DNA of 64,000 nucleotides from Echinococcus granulosus. Lineage: Eukaryota; Platyhelminthes; Cestoda; Cyclophyllidea; Taeniidae. Each line of letters begins with the position of its first letter. Positions within the stretch are counted from its first letter, which is position 1. Where the stretch lies: assembly GCF_000524195.1 (NCBI RefSeq), contig NW_020170464.1:5386-69385 (forward strand), in the 5' to 3' direction. Made by a program: the position numbers and the translations under genes. Under the pieces are notes generated by a model. That model had not been told where the DNA came from, searched no databases, and worked only from the letters and a program-made list of their open reading frames with translations. Shown piece by piece: positions 1 through 12,494 of the stretch.

Positions 1-600
1 TCCTACAATCACTGCCTTGCCATCTTGTCCCTTTGTGCACATTTCCACTCATTTTGTCAACACTCTGCTCATCCACCCATCCATGCTCCACCACAATGCA
101 TTCTCCACACATCAACATTCTCATCTCTCACTTCCATTTCATCGTCATTGCTTATCTTAGCAGCAACTCACGGCCTTTACTAACCACTCCATGAGTAGCA
201 TCGCCCTCCACTACTGCACCTTTGCTGTCGTGCAGTCGAATGTGTGCCTCCCCTTCATCAGCGCCACCAACAACGACGACACCGACACCGCCTCCTGGCA
301 TCGCACCTCGACACCAATACCAGGTGGAAAAGCAACTACATTTATTCATTTCCTGGCAATTGATTCAATGATTCGGTCAGCCATGCAATTGCGATACTTC
401 ACCGCAATCGCACTTCTCTTGTCTATTCCTCCATGCCACTTCCTGCTTCCTCTGGTGTCGTCCCGCTGTGTCTATCTGCGTTCCATCCAACTAGTAGAGA
501 GGTCAAGTAGGTAGTACATGTTCACTTATTTGATGTCTTCACGCAGGTGGCCGAGACTGCTCCCATCGTCCTTTCCCAACTGACTTGCATTTATTGTTTT
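1..600. other. Non-coding or degraded sequence at the left edge
   Basis: No gene can be supported here. On the minus strand, a Gly/Val-rich stretch at about 190-350 loosely resembles the RGG/proline-rich exon of the intact NAF1 gene at 8065-8448. It could be the 3' part of the decayed NAF1 copy that follows at about 620-870, because it lies in the order expected for a minus-strand gene. The similarity is too weak by eye to call. Confidence 0.3.
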
Positions 601-619
601 TTTTTAGTTGTCATGACTA

Positions 620-870
620 TAGTCGTAGCACTAGATCTTGCGGTTGTGATTGCTGCATCGAAAGTTTCAGTTGCTCACTTACTGCGTGCGTTCCGAGGCT
701 AGCGCTGTGACTGTCGGTTCTCGTGGTTTACTGCGCAGAAGGGTATTTTCACTGGGCCGATCATATGGTAAGCATAATATTAAAGTGTTGATGCTCAAAT
801 GACTTTAGACAAAAGAGCGTTCAGTCAGGTGTAATGTAGATGTGCTCGCCTCGCTGTGTGGTCTCCATTG
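620..870 (-). pseudogene. Decayed NAF1 core-exon fragment (copy A)
   Basis: This segment matches the intact NAF1 core exon at about 9520-9660 and runs on through the adjoining intron into the exon at about 9748. Shared blocks include GTAGCACTAGATCT followed by GCGGTTG, ACTGCGTGC, and CTGTCGGTTCTCGTGG. Several frame-disrupting differences break the reading frame; for example, the codons matching the Ala/Ser-rich linker no longer stay open. Intronic sequence is retained between the two matched exon parts, so it arose by DNA duplication rather than retrotransposition. It lies about 7 kb from the functional gene in the same orientation. Confidence 0.75.
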
Positions 871-1639
871 ATAAGCTTCACACTGAAATACGTCCATTTT
901 CCCTACTCCTAGCTCACCGATTGGCAATTCAACTGGTGCAGATGAACCCATACTTCCACAAAACAGTATTTTGCTTTGCAGGATACACAACATCTTTTTG
1001 GAAGCACTGATGACAATGCTGGCCTTTTGTATTTCTAAATCATGAGAAAATATTCTTAATGCGTAGAACTACTGATGACGAGCCAGCAGTAGGCCTTTAC
1101 AGCAACGATGTTGTCATATACGACAATGCACAAAGATTTCTTGCAATCTAAGAATCCTTGACTGTGTCCTAACTATCACGTTGTCATTAGAGTCTATGCG
1201 TGATAAATACTTATTTTCACTCGTTTTAATCGCGCCTGCCACTAAATTTTATAAATTTTTAAAATTTGCCTTTTGCCATCAATACCTCCTGCTACTCCAA
1301 ATGAACGCCACAATCGTCTAGTCAAAAAAATACTTGTTCACAAGACTGTTGAACCTCTCTTAATGAGAGTATGAAAAGATTCGCATTAACCACTTACGAC
1401 TGAGGACAATGGTAAGCCTAATTCCCACCCACACCTGTGGTTTGGAAATGCGAAATTTAAGCGGCGTAATATTTACCACCAAATTTGCCTTCAATATTGC
1501 ATATATATCATCAAAACTGATCCAGGCCTAATAATCCACAACCACAACTTCCTTTTCACCACTACCTATGAACACAAACTGGGAACAACCAGGTCCGAAT
1601 TAGTAAAGGCGACTTTCGTAATTCCAATATCATGCCACA
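871..1639. other. AT-rich non-coding spacer between NAF1 relics
   Basis: No gene, RNA or recognisable repeat is visible. Short open frames on both strands show no family resemblance. The region may contain further unrecognised NAF1-derived intron sequence, because it is flanked by NAF1 relics on both sides. Confidence 0.4.
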
Positions 1640-2090
1640 CAGGGGGTGTTACTTGGAATTGATAGCCACTTTTCATTTTACCAGAGACAGTCAATCAAAT
1701 CGAGTATATAAGTAACAGGCAAGTCAAATTCAAGAACGCCCAAGATAACTATCTCCCACTTCTGCTCCGGTGGGTTCCCTTGACGCAGCAGCGTGCATGT
1801 AGTGAATGCCTGCGGTGGGGTCTGCTCAACAACGCCATCGAAGTTGTCCTTGTGGTCAGCCTGTTGCGATTGCTGTGCTGCCTACTGCGGTGGATGCGGT
1901 TGTGGCAGTCCTTGCGACATCACAGACTGGGGTTAAATCTAAGAGGCATACAGAATCCGATTTGAGATTATATTTGTACCATTCAGAACTCACCGATCGG
2001 ATTCATAAATTGCCACCGAGCTATCTATGAGAAGAGAAGGACTTGTAGTACCGAGGCGGCATTCTTAGGCACGAACTCTATCAAATGCTG
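1640..2090 (-). pseudogene. Decayed NAF1 3'-end fragment (copy B)
   Basis: This stretch parallels the 3' end of the intact NAF1 gene (about 7690-8140): its 3' UTR, last coding exon, last intron and part of the penultimate exon. Corresponding landmarks include the CCAGAGA block of the 3' UTR, GACGCAGCAG versus GACGCGGCGG near the stop codon, and AACTCACCGATCGGATTC versus AACTCACAACTCGGATTC at the splice donor. Substitutions and indels destroy the frame, and the position matching the stop codon is altered. On the plus strand the order is core-exon relic first and 3'-end relic second, the opposite of the intact gene. Copies A and B therefore come from at least two tandem copies, or from one rearranged copy. 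Confidence 0.75.
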
Positions 2091-5000
2091 TGGTATTTTT
2101 CAGGTCTATGCTCTCGATTATGCCTTAATGATCTGCTCTCATGGTATTTTGATGTCAATCTCTGTTATTTTAGCTGTAAAAATTTAATTAAATTGTTAAA
2201 TTACTAAATAGCTGTTTTAAAATTTAAGTAGCAGAGCTACCTATGCTGCCCCTCATTACGCTACGCCCCTATTTGTACTCCATTTTTGCTTGGTAACAAC
2301 AAAGTGGACAGGCTACTGTCAGAGGCCTAGGTCGCAGTCTTTTGTTACTTATTAGCATTTGCCTCAAAAGAAACTGTAGATTTCAGTCATATTTGACTGC
2401 CAGATGCATTGACTGACTTTACCCATGTCGAATCAACCTCTCGTTACTTTTGCCGCCATGCCATGGAAATGAGAACCTGTGCTCCATCTTCCACGCACAT
2501 GCCCGGCCGAGTTGATGAGAGTGCTGCTGATTATAGTAAAATTTGCGGCGTCATCTGCTAACTGCCTGCAATCTTAACTGCATTTCTGCTGTTTACCTGC
2601 ACCACGGTCAAAATTGCCCTGCAAATTCGTAGCTACAAATAGTAGATAAACTATCATTTTGCACGAACTCTCTGCAACACTTTTTGCATAAATGCGCCTC
2701 CTTAGGCGACCTGTAGGCCATCCTCTTGACTGAGAATTTGTGAGTGATCTCCGTGGAAGAGGAGATAAACATGAATTCTTCCTCAAAACGTTAGTAACTT
2801 TATGAGAACAACATTATGAAATGCAAGATGTTTTGCTCCAGCCAGTCTCCTTCATAGGCGACTGTAAATCCACCGGTGGTAGAGCAAAACGATGAAAATG
2901 CTACGCTTTCTTCTCTTTTCTCTTCTCTTTATCCTGAGCTAACGCATTGACAATTCGTGGTGTGTCAAAATCCACTCTGTGGTCAATTCTGTAGATATTT
3001 GCCTGTAAATTTGTTAAAAACCTATAACTCACTTATGAAAAATTTCACTTCTCGATTAAGTAATAACAATGTTCGAGTAGACGAAGGACTCAATTAAGTG
3101 GAGAAATGTGCAAAATCTCTCCACTGAAATAGAGAAATAGGAAGGGTCTGACGATGGGAGGTGCGATCGGACGAGTTGGACGTCGGTACGAATACAAGCA
3201 AAGACTGTTTTGGGCCAATATTCTGGGGTAGCATATGAGGTTCATAGGTTTTTAAGTTGATGAGGTATTATAAAGTTTATAAAAATTTATAAGACCTTCT
3301 GTTCTCTTACCATAAATGATCATTTACGCTTGCCACCTGACCGTATATACGAGTAATAAGGAGATAACCATTTGGCAGATTTTTATAAATTCTCTACATC
3401 ACCCACTTTTTACCGAAGAGTAATGAAGAAGGACAAACAGGAATAAAATGAGGGCAAAATAACAATCTTTTCCTTAATCTGTGACTCCATGTTTTTCTTT
3501 TTGAAGGTTATCGACTAGTCCATCTCTTTGCAAACCACCTTGAAGGTGGCATGTTTACAAAGAAGTTGTACCACATTAATTTTCCGGTTTACCTCAAAAT
3601 GTTTATAGAAAGCATAGTTTACTAAATGGTTTAACTTATACACGTCAGGCCCATCCAACACCCCATTAATCATGTCTCGATGGTGGTTTTGGTGGATACC
3701 CGAATAGGAGTCATTTATGCATCACAAACTTTGTTTGCCAAGAAAGAACTACAGTCATTTGACACTGCAGTAAATACTCTCAAAAAGTCACTTTTATTAG
3801 GACGCGATGGAGTTGGAGTGAGATGGGATGTAACTTTCAGAATAATGACAGAGCGGTGTAAGAATGGTCAACAGGGCAACAGTTAAAATACACACACAAA
3901 TTATGGCTACATTTGACCTCTTCCTTCCCAATCAACTGACACTGTTTCCAAAATTGCCTGCTGCCATTTGGGGTTGTTCTAAACAAACGTGGATCTAGCC
4001 CTCATTTGAATAAATTTTGACAACGACGGTTTGTCGCAAATTTTTTTTTGGGATTTAGATGACCAGTCGATTGGTGCATACCCCATCAAAGCGATTTATT
4101 TTGTATAGAGTTTGGAATTGTGTCAAATGTGGAATAAGTACTTTCGCAGTGCGCTGCCATTAAAGAGTGCAGGATTACTATCACAGAAATAGAATGCGCA
4201 ACGGCTTCAGGACCTGATTCTCAGAAATGACAGAAAGGTAACTAGCATGATAGCATGAAAGTTCGGAGAAGGTATCTGATCTGTCTGTACTCTGAATCTT
4301 GACAAACATGACACTAGCTTTCTACAAGCTTGGCTTGTCCTCTCAAGTAGAAAAGTGTCAAGCCCAAACATCTTGAACTATGTCGCAAATGTGTCGATTT
4401 TGAGAAAGTGGAGCGCATTTTACTGTATATCGAAAGGACTTAAACCTACAAATGTACGCAGAATTATCCGTGCATTTTGAGATAGACTCATCATTTGTAG
4501 TATTTGGAAAGTAAAAAAAATAATTCGAGAGCACTTTACCCTTGATCACTTTTGTCCAAAAGGCTCATTGCACAGTGTCAATTCCCAGCTAACTTCCTTC
4601 CTCCGAACATACCCATGGAAACGGTCTTTTAGGTAATGCCTTAACTGTCCACACATGATCATCTAATTCAGCATACCCCCAGGTTTTATTATGGGATATT
4701 AGTAAAAAAGAGGAAAGCAAAATACTGTTTCGAGGTCTATCAAGTTTACCTCATACTTTCCATTATTGATGGAACATCACCTGTTGCCTCAACGTCCGCT
4801 TGTATGGTCCACATACAGTCGAGCGTTCTGCCTTTCTGGAAAAGAATTTTCCCACACATATGTGGCTCAAAATAGAGCAAAAAATTGCAACAAGCGATGA
4901 CAGGGCAGGTAGCTCCAAATCTCTACTTCTCTTCAATCCGACAGTTAGGGCCAAAAGGCGCTCTATCAAATGAGTCAAAATGGAGCCTCTGGATTGAGGT

Positions 5001-7690
5001 CAAATCCTGACCTCGAGACACATATTTAGAAAGATGCTACTGGTTGCATTCATCAAAATTGTGCTAGAAAATCTAATGATATCTCTTTCTGATTGTCCTC
5101 AAAAGTGTTTTACCCACATTTGGCACTGCAACACTCAAATGTCAACCGCCCTGCTTGACCAATTCAAAGTTTGGATTCCCTTCCCACCTCGTCAGGCGTA
5201 CTTTAAAATGCATAGTCTTAAATAGACCTTCTGGGTTACGAAAGGAGGATGGGGAATCAGGGTTGGCAATGGGACGTTTTATTACCATTACCAACATCAT
5301 TTAATTCTATTTGAGGTAAAGTGTTTCGTAATGGGGGCAAACTATCCACCCTTCGAACTTAACCGTAGGCGATTCATCATTCTAGAGTCATAATTCAACA
5401 GCGAAACTAATTCGTATTATTTGTTCCCACTTATAAAATCAGATACGAATTGTTTACTAATGTTCGAATGCGGTTAATCAGTGATTTTTCTGTCTAATTT
5501 TGTATCAGCGTAGATTACACCTGCATCACCTTGCTTTCACATTTGCTTTACTATCATTTACAAGTACATTTAGTGTTCCGAAAAACATTTGTGTGTTTTA
5601 CGAAGCAAAAAACACTATGTTGATTTATGAGGTCGTGCACATCATTTAAACGACTTAATATGATCTGGGAGTGCGGGAAATAGCCATAATTCCGTGTAGA
5701 ACAAATCATTTTACCTCCTTGATTCTCCTTTTCAGTTATTGCAAATGGGTAGGTATTTTGCCCGATTAAAAGAATTCGTTCAATGAAACAACAGTTATTA
5801 AACACGTATTTCTCACCTTGCGCAACCTACCTTTCTGAATTGCTCGTTGGTTTGCTTTTGAGGGATCCCCTTGCACCTGCCTAAACGAAGACGGGTGTCT
5901 AAGAATTACTACAGCCAGATTTCAACGTGGTTAGATGATAACAAATAATCAGTGTGGGAAATGCACCATGATATTGCGACGTCATTTCTAGGTACACGTC
6001 ACCTTACTTCAACCGAGTGATTAGCCTCAGGATTGTGTTTTTTATCATTGCTGTTGTGCATTCTACCCCCTGTTGTTTGGCCAAGGGGAACAGGAAATGA
6101 CTACACAAAAATCGTGTAGAATGCCAAAGCTCATATTGTAGTCTTTCGTATTTTCACTCGTAGAAATCTAGGTTTTAGGTCATTGTCCACACAGTGGTAA
6201 AGTATATTACGTTGCTCGTTTAACGCTTGATTTTAGTTAAGGGCTACTTTGAAACCATGCTATTAGCCCCAAGTTCTATTGTATGTTGGAACGCTACAGA
6301 AACACAGATATACGTGTAGGGAGAGCCAGTCTGGAATTTAAGAGAAAGATATTTGCTACTCCATAGTATTTACAAAGTACCTTCTATTTCTCTATTGTCG
6401 ATCAGATTTTGCATACATCAGCGATTTGAGTATGCTAGTCAAGTTCTAATGGATTCCTCCTGTGGCTTAATGATCTGCAAACCCAGAAGTCAAATTAAGA
6501 GCTGTGTGAACCTCTCCATCATCTTGTTACTCCCTATCCACTCAAATAGCAGTAATTCGTTGGCTTCGCGAGATCATCGCAGCCAAATTCTGCTCCATAA
6601 GACTAATTTGGCCTCACACCAACCCATGGTCATAACTGCCTCCCCAAGTACAAATGCTCTACACGTCCATCTCCTAGCCCGATAATAACATGCCAGGAAC
6701 GCCTAGTTGGAAGTCAGTAACAAGCGATATTGCATAACTAGCCTGAATTTTTGTGGAGATTGAAAAGTTTATGTAGCTAAAAATCACGCAAAATAAATAT
6801 TAAATTACTGTTTATCCCCCTAGTCCTTTGAACGCCTTCCCTAAACACTATGTGGTCCGATTTGGTCAATAACGCGTCAGCTGCATGAAGATCTGTGTGG
6901 AGATTGAAGAATTAGTTAGGTCATGGTTTTCTTTGCGAGACACAAGATGCAACCCCACGACAATAGGGGGGCGATTTATGTGGATGACCCTAGTAGAGAA
7001 TCGCGTGAGCACATCACCTTTGCGAGCTTTCATCTCGTTGGTAGAGCTCCCCCATTGTCAAGTATTGACCTCCGACATGCAGGGAGTTATACGATGACAG
7101 AAGGTAGGCGGGTGGTATTTGAGGCGGCAGCTAAGACCGCTGGTTAGTGTGGGATCGAGTTAATTAGGTGGAGAGGAAGCAAACTGAACGAATGAGGCAC
7201 CGACAATCGGATGGGTTGAGAGTGAATGAAAACATTCCACGCAATTTAATAGCTTTTGACTACGCTTTTAAACACCACGCTGTCATTAAATTCTTCTTGT
7301 TTGGAGAATACTCCTCCCGTCGCATACATACGCCGCTGCTCTAATTATTCATCAGCATCATGTTGGCAAAAATGGACTTGCCCACGAGACAGCAGAACAT
7401 CCCGCGCTGAAATACCAGAACAATTTATATTTAATACCTAAGATTGAGGCCAAGTGTTTGCCTAATTGCAACTCACGAAACCACCGAACCGACACTTTTT
7501 TGAAATGCTCAATCTCATGGCATAATATTCACAGACCATGTTTCTAAGTCTACATCTGTAACACTGAAACTGGGCAAGCTCTTGCAATCCATAACCGCCT
7601 ATGACTACTGAGAATAACCAAGACAGACTTAGGAAAGCCCATTTCTGTACATCCGATCGCATGACCACGATATCACACAGTAAGTGCCAC
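2091..7690. other. Long gene-free intergenic region
   Basis: About 5.6 kb with no recognisable protein, RNA gene or intact mobile element. The open frames present are short (at most about 110 codons), have no similarity to a family I know and show no convincing splice-linked partners. Base composition is AT-rich. A short GC-rich motif at about 2245-2275 (gcccctcattacgctacgcc) looks transposon-like but has no supporting structure. Confidence 0.5.
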
Positions 7691-7729
7691 ACCTAGATTC
7701 ACCAGACACCTTTCATTATGCCAGAGATA

Positions 7730-7735
7730 TTTATT
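7730..7735 (-). terminator. Polyadenylation signal of NAF1
   Basis: An AATAAA hexamer on the minus strand lies about 93 nt after the NAF1 stop codon, in the expected position for 3'-end processing. The matching place in decayed copy B (about 1690) has lost the hexamer. Confidence 0.6.
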
Positions 7736-7827
7736 TAATCCAGGTATAAAAATAGCAAGAATGACATCACAATACGGCCGACAAAAAATACGATCTACCA
7801 TTAGTAACATAAATGATATCTTTTCCA

Positions 7828-10800
7828 CTACAACGCCGATGGGTCCTCCTGACGCGGCGGAGTGCCAGTGGTGAATGCCGGCAGCGGCGTCGGTTCCACG
7901 ACACCCTCCAAATTGCCCTCATAGTTAGTCAGCTGCGATTCCTGCACCACCTGCTGTCGTGAGTATGACAGTAACATTCCCTGTGGCATCACTGCTTGTT
8001 GGGGAAAATCTACAGGACATGCGTAATGAGATTCGAGGTAATAGCAAAATCATTCAAAACTCACAACTCGGATTCGCGAAGTGCCATCCAGCTATCCGAG
8101 GACCGCAATAAGCGTACGGTATCGAAGCTACATTCCAAGAGACAACCGGTATCGGTTGCTGTGGCATAAACTGCACCGATTGCTGCGGGACTGTTTGCTG
8201 AGGTACGACGACCTGCGATCCCAATAATGATGGACGCAAAAAACCCTGCTTCAGTGACGGAGGTGGAGGGTGTTGATACATTAATGGTTGACTGGGCGGG
8301 TAGGAGGTGTAGAGATCAGGATGTGGAGCAAGTCTCCCTGCTTCACCACACGGCATGCGTACAGAGCCACCACCAGCACCAGGCCGAAAACCGCCCTGAC
8401 GAGACAGGTGATTTGAGCGGCCCCTACCGAAACCAGAACCACCGCGGCCTGGAAGATGGTAACAAAGGTAATTTTTGGCTAATACATTTGACTGTGAATG
8501 ACTTTTCGGTCTTCTGCCGTTCAGCCACCGCCTATGCCTGTCTGCGTGTCAACGGCAAAGTACTTTGACTGTTGAATTTTAAACTAAAACTTCACGGACA
8601 AGAGAGGTCTGCTCTTATTGCCGGGGAGACTGTAAGCTCAAATCGCTTGTTCTGAGTACTGGCCAGTAAGATCGTGAGAACTTAGTAAAACGCTTACATC
8701 TGCCAGAAAATGAGAACATGACATCCTATCTCTTGCTGCCTTTGAGCAATTTTTCTTCTACGAAAGGCAATTGTCATATGGAGTATGCTTACTGCAGAAA
8801 GTCATCTAATCTTTGATGACAGAACTGGAATGAATACATAACGGATTTCATCCAACGGAAGACGTGGTGCTATAGAGACAGGTTAAAATTTACGAAATGC
8901 AAGATTGTTTATGAAATAGAGGGTATTCCCGACACAAAGTAAGTTCAATGCAAATATTTATGCCTGTGAAAACACAAATAACCAAGTAAAGCAACAGATG
9001 GTGATCAAAGCGAGTTTTTAAGACTGTCGGAAATCAAATACGATTATAGTGATCTACTGTTACGCAGCTGGTCTCCTCACCTCTTCGTGCGTCAAATGAT
9101 AGGCTTTCGCCTAGGAAAACTTAAAAGCTAAAACTTACGATTCAGATAACAAATCCTACCTTGCCTGTTACCACCGACTGGCCGCTTGCCCTCAAGCTTT
9201 CGCCTATACGCATACTCCTTCTCATCGTCGGAGAAATCCTGCTGCTGCAAGAGAAGGAATGTAATAATCAGAAGTTAGTTAAGGGAATGAATAGCTGGGA
9301 AAAAAAATACGAACATCCGGAGAGAGCTCCTGATCCTTCAGACCAGAAGCGTCGGATCCGCGAAGCTTCGATAGCTCAGAGCATAGAATCTTGATGCTAA
9401 GAGCTGGGTCGTCCAAGACGTAAAAGACCTCGTCTCCCACATTGACTGTCACATTCAACTTGGGGAGCTCTTGTGGAGGCTGTGCCGAAACACCTTTCAC
9501 TCCCTCAGTGGTAGATAAAGCGGTAGCACTAGATCTCGCGGTTGCGCTTGCGGCAGTGGAGGCTGCAGTTGCCCGTTCACTGCGTGCCTTCGGAGGCTTG
9601 CTTGGTGGCTGTCGGTTCTCGTGGATCACCACGTAGAATGGTGATCTCACCGGACCAATCGTATCATATACCTTAAATTAGATTTTTGGTCATTAAGTGA
9701 TTCCAGGAGAAATCTCGATCAGTCACATGTAATCTGGCTGTACTCACCTCGCCAAGTGGTTTGCGGTTTTGGAGAAAGAGAGCGGAGCCCTTATCCAAGG
9801 GAGGCAAGTTTGGCAGTGATTCAATGATGACTGCAGGGAAACTTATAAGATGGAGGATATACACTCACCACAGCCTTTGATAATGCTGGAAACTTTTCCT
9901 AGAACCCCTAATTTAACGTGCTCTAGCTAGGAAATCCAATAACTAAAAGTGGGAACATTACCGGTACGCTGGGTAACCGAGGCACATACTTGGGATCAAT
10001 TTCCAGAGGTAGATCGAAAGCCTTCTGCCAGAGATAAACGGGACACGATATAAAATTACAAAAAAAGTTATGCATACCGGACTATGGATAGGCGGTCCCG
10101 CAACAGGCTGCCGGGTACTTTCTTTGTCGCTGCTACCACCGGACGATTCCGAATCGGCATCGCCTTCTGAAAACTCACTTGGGTTACGATAACTTTGCTG
10201 AAGGAAAGGGATAAAGAAAATGTTCTATCAAGATTGCGGATGAAATATATTGAGAACCAAGGCCAGATTTGAGATAGTGAAATGCCTAGGACAATATTAA
10301 TTAAGGCGCCAAATAACAAGCTAGTTTAAACGCAACGACCTAAGCGTACCGTAGACAATAATAAGTAGCAATTTGGCTAATTCTGACAGAGTTACAGACA
10401 AAGTGAGTGTAAAGTTATAGGCGATCATGGAATCCTCCTAAGCAGTGTTCAACAGTCGATTGGATGTTATTTTTCAATCAGGTTCAAATCAGAAACAACT
10501 CGCGCATTAGTTGATGTCAGTGGCTGCTGATGGCCACTAGTAGGTTCGTCTAACTCACATCCATCGAAACCAGTTGGAATGAACTGGCGTCCGATCCGTC
10601 ACTGGCAAGTACGCTCAATATATCCGGAATCGAGATATCGTTTACAGTATCGAATTCGGCCGAAGCCAATTCCGATAACGACAGCGAGACTTCGACTAAG
10701 GATTCCGGGAGTACCTTGTCCTCTTGTGCTTCCTAAATAAGAAAGAAATGCAACTAGAGACGCCCCCAGTAGTCAACAGAAGATTGCCCAGTAACAGGCT

Positions 10801-12046
10801 GGTACATAGCAAATCAAGAAACAACTTGATACAGAAAGGGACAGCAAATGAACCCTTACATCCTGGATATCAAACCACCTATTCAGCAGTTCAAATCCAA
10901 CGACACTTACACAAATCAATAATAAAAATTGCCACTAGAATAAACGGACAAACATCGAACAATCAACTGGAAACAGGTGAATGAATGCACACCCAAGGCA
11001 GCCAAAAAACACAGAAGTAGGCCCGATACTTCAATCGACTCAAAAGCCACAACTAATACACACACAAATATAAAACGCGGCTGATGAGTATGAACAGGCA
11101 CTGGGGAGCATGGACTAAAATAAATTAAGGAACTTGATAAAACCGAAACAATGCAGCTGCTGAGTTTATAACAGGAATGAGAGCAGAATTGCCAAGGTTA
11201 AGCCAGCCGGCCGAGCCAATGCTACACCACGCGCCGAAAAAATAAACTGTCCGCCACACAGATGCACAACTAAAATAAATTATCAGGATCGCTAAAAAAC
11301 CCTAAATACTAAAACCGTTCAACAAAAAAATCAACAAATTTATTTCACAAAAAATTTTATTAAAGTTTTGTTATTTAGAGCGCCTATTTTATTAGGATTC
11401 TTAGTTCTTTATACTTTCACATTCAGGTACGGTTAAGAAGCAGCTACAAAGCATTTAAGACAAAAGCTTAAACCTAAATTTCAAAATATTTTTGGCGCTC
11501 TAAACAAATACATAAATAAAGACCCAGCTTTTTCCCTATCATTTCCACCATCTGACCCGCCCTTAAGGTGCACCAACGATGTTCCCGTCTCAGGTCTCAA
11601 ACTCCTCAGTTGAGAAAATACGAAAGAGGCAGATATCCAATACGGCGTAAAGTTAGAAGATCTTCTAAGCATCGAGTCCTTATCTAGATCTGTTCTAGCA
11701 GTCTCCGTAAAATTCCGGTTTCTATCCAGCCTCGGAATAGATGCAGACCAACTACGAACAGAAACCAAGACTCTCTTTGGTAACGAAGCTCTTCTGTAGC
11801 CTCCCGAGACTTTTCTAAAGATGAAAGAAGGCACAATACTCTGACAGAATATATATTCAGCACGGAGAAGGTGTCTGGGCTGCTGGCATGGCCCGAAGAC
11901 CAGCCCACCCGGCGAGGTACAAGAAGGCTGCTTCAAAGTACGAAAGTGGCGCCTCTTTGGTACTTAGGGATAAACCACCCTTGTATTACACTTACACCTC
12001 CGTACTTATACTTTCCTTCGGCGGCTTTGCCTATGGACCAGGCCAT
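7828..12046 (-). CDS. NAF1: NAF1, H/ACA ribonucleoprotein assembly factor
   Basis: NAF1 binds the dyskerin-type pseudouridine synthase during assembly of H/ACA RNPs (snoRNA, scaRNA and, in many animals, telomerase RNA) and is later replaced by GAR1. The exons join in phase: 10559-10732, 10078-10197, 9962-10024, 9869-9926, 9748-9830, 9315-9671, 9160-9244, 8065-8448 and 7828-8009 (1506 nt, 501 codons plus stop). A candidate first exon at 11996-12046 would give 518 aa. Diagnostic residues include GKVSSII, VIIESLPNLPPLDKGS, RKPLGE, GPVRSPFYVV, LRGSDASG and DFSDDEKEYAYRRK, in the order of the NAF1 family core. The N-terminus is acidic. The C-terminus is GRGG-, Pro- and Gln-rich, as in other NAF1 proteins. 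An Ala/Ser-rich insertion of about 40-50 residues sits inside the core fold. The donor at 9314 (GTTCGT) is weak, but it is the only join that keeps phase. Confidence 0.93.
9315..10024 (-). CDS. NAF1: NAF1 core domain exons (GAR1-like beta fold)
   Basis: Exons 9962-10024, 9869-9926, 9748-9830 and 9315-9671 encode the conserved NAF1 domain, which contacts the pseudouridine synthase. The order is DPKYVPRLP, LGKVSSIIKGC, VIIESLPNLPPLDKGSALFL, RKPLGE, YDTIGPVRSPFYVV, GDEVFYV and LSKLRGSDASGLKDQE. Between FYVVIHE and VTVNVGDEVFYV lies a linker rich in Ala, Ser, Thr, Pro and Lys that has no counterpart in the short loop usual for the family. The short introns (about 35-80 nt) all have GT-AG ends. 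Confidence 0.9.
11996..12046 (-). CDS. NAF1: Candidate first coding exon of NAF1
   Basis: An ATG at 12046 opens 17 codons (MAWSIGKAAEGKYKYGG) that end exactly at a strong splice donor (GGT|GTAAGTG). The exon ends in phase 0, the phase needed by the next NAF1 exon starting at 10732. It would place the NAF1 start about 450 bp from the FNTB start. No conserved domain supports it, so it could instead belong to another small transcript. The intron it implies (10733-11995) holds no better start that I could see. Confidence 0.42.
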
Positions 12047-12494
12047 TAGCCTCCCAGCCACTAGGCGCGTTGGAATTTGATTTTCAGTCTCAATTTATGA
12101 CGTTTTTTTGCATAAGTTAAAGATATGGATCTTGGAAAAATTTTCCCAAAGTGCTTTTACTCATTTTATTATTTATGCAAAATAAAGAAATATGATTCAA
12201 TAGCGTTTTAAAAACTAACCCCTTCACTCAGGTCTTCTTTAATTTACACGGAATTTTAGCCAAGTCCTTTACTTTTATTGCTTTTCAGAGAGGAACCTCT
12301 AAATCATTTAAAGTGTTATGCACATTTAAGTAGTGACCCTGTATAAGTTTGATTCATCGGCAATATTTAACCTTGATCGTGGTTGGTTGTTCTCAAGACC
12401 ATTCGCAATGATTTCATCGGCTCTTGTCTATTCAGCCAGCTCTGACTGATGCGATTTGACCTGACGTTTACAGTGAAGTTGTGAAACCTGCCCA
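12047..12494. promoter_or_regulatory. Probable bidirectional promoter between NAF1 and FNTB
   Basis: This 448-bp interval separates the divergent start codons of NAF1 (if the first exon at 11996-12046 is right) and FNTB. Two housekeeping genes this close head to head usually share a promoter region. I see no clear TATA box or named factor site, so the call rests on geometry. Confidence 0.45.

Noticed and set aside
6353..6685. A 110-codon plus-strand open frame in the left intergenic region
   Set aside because: No start context, partner exons or recognisable motif; length is within chance for this base composition.
11481..11936. A 151-codon minus-strand open frame between NAF1 exons and FNTB
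   Set aside because: No family resemblance, unusual composition, and it lies within the probable first intron of NAF1. It could be UTR but not a supported protein.
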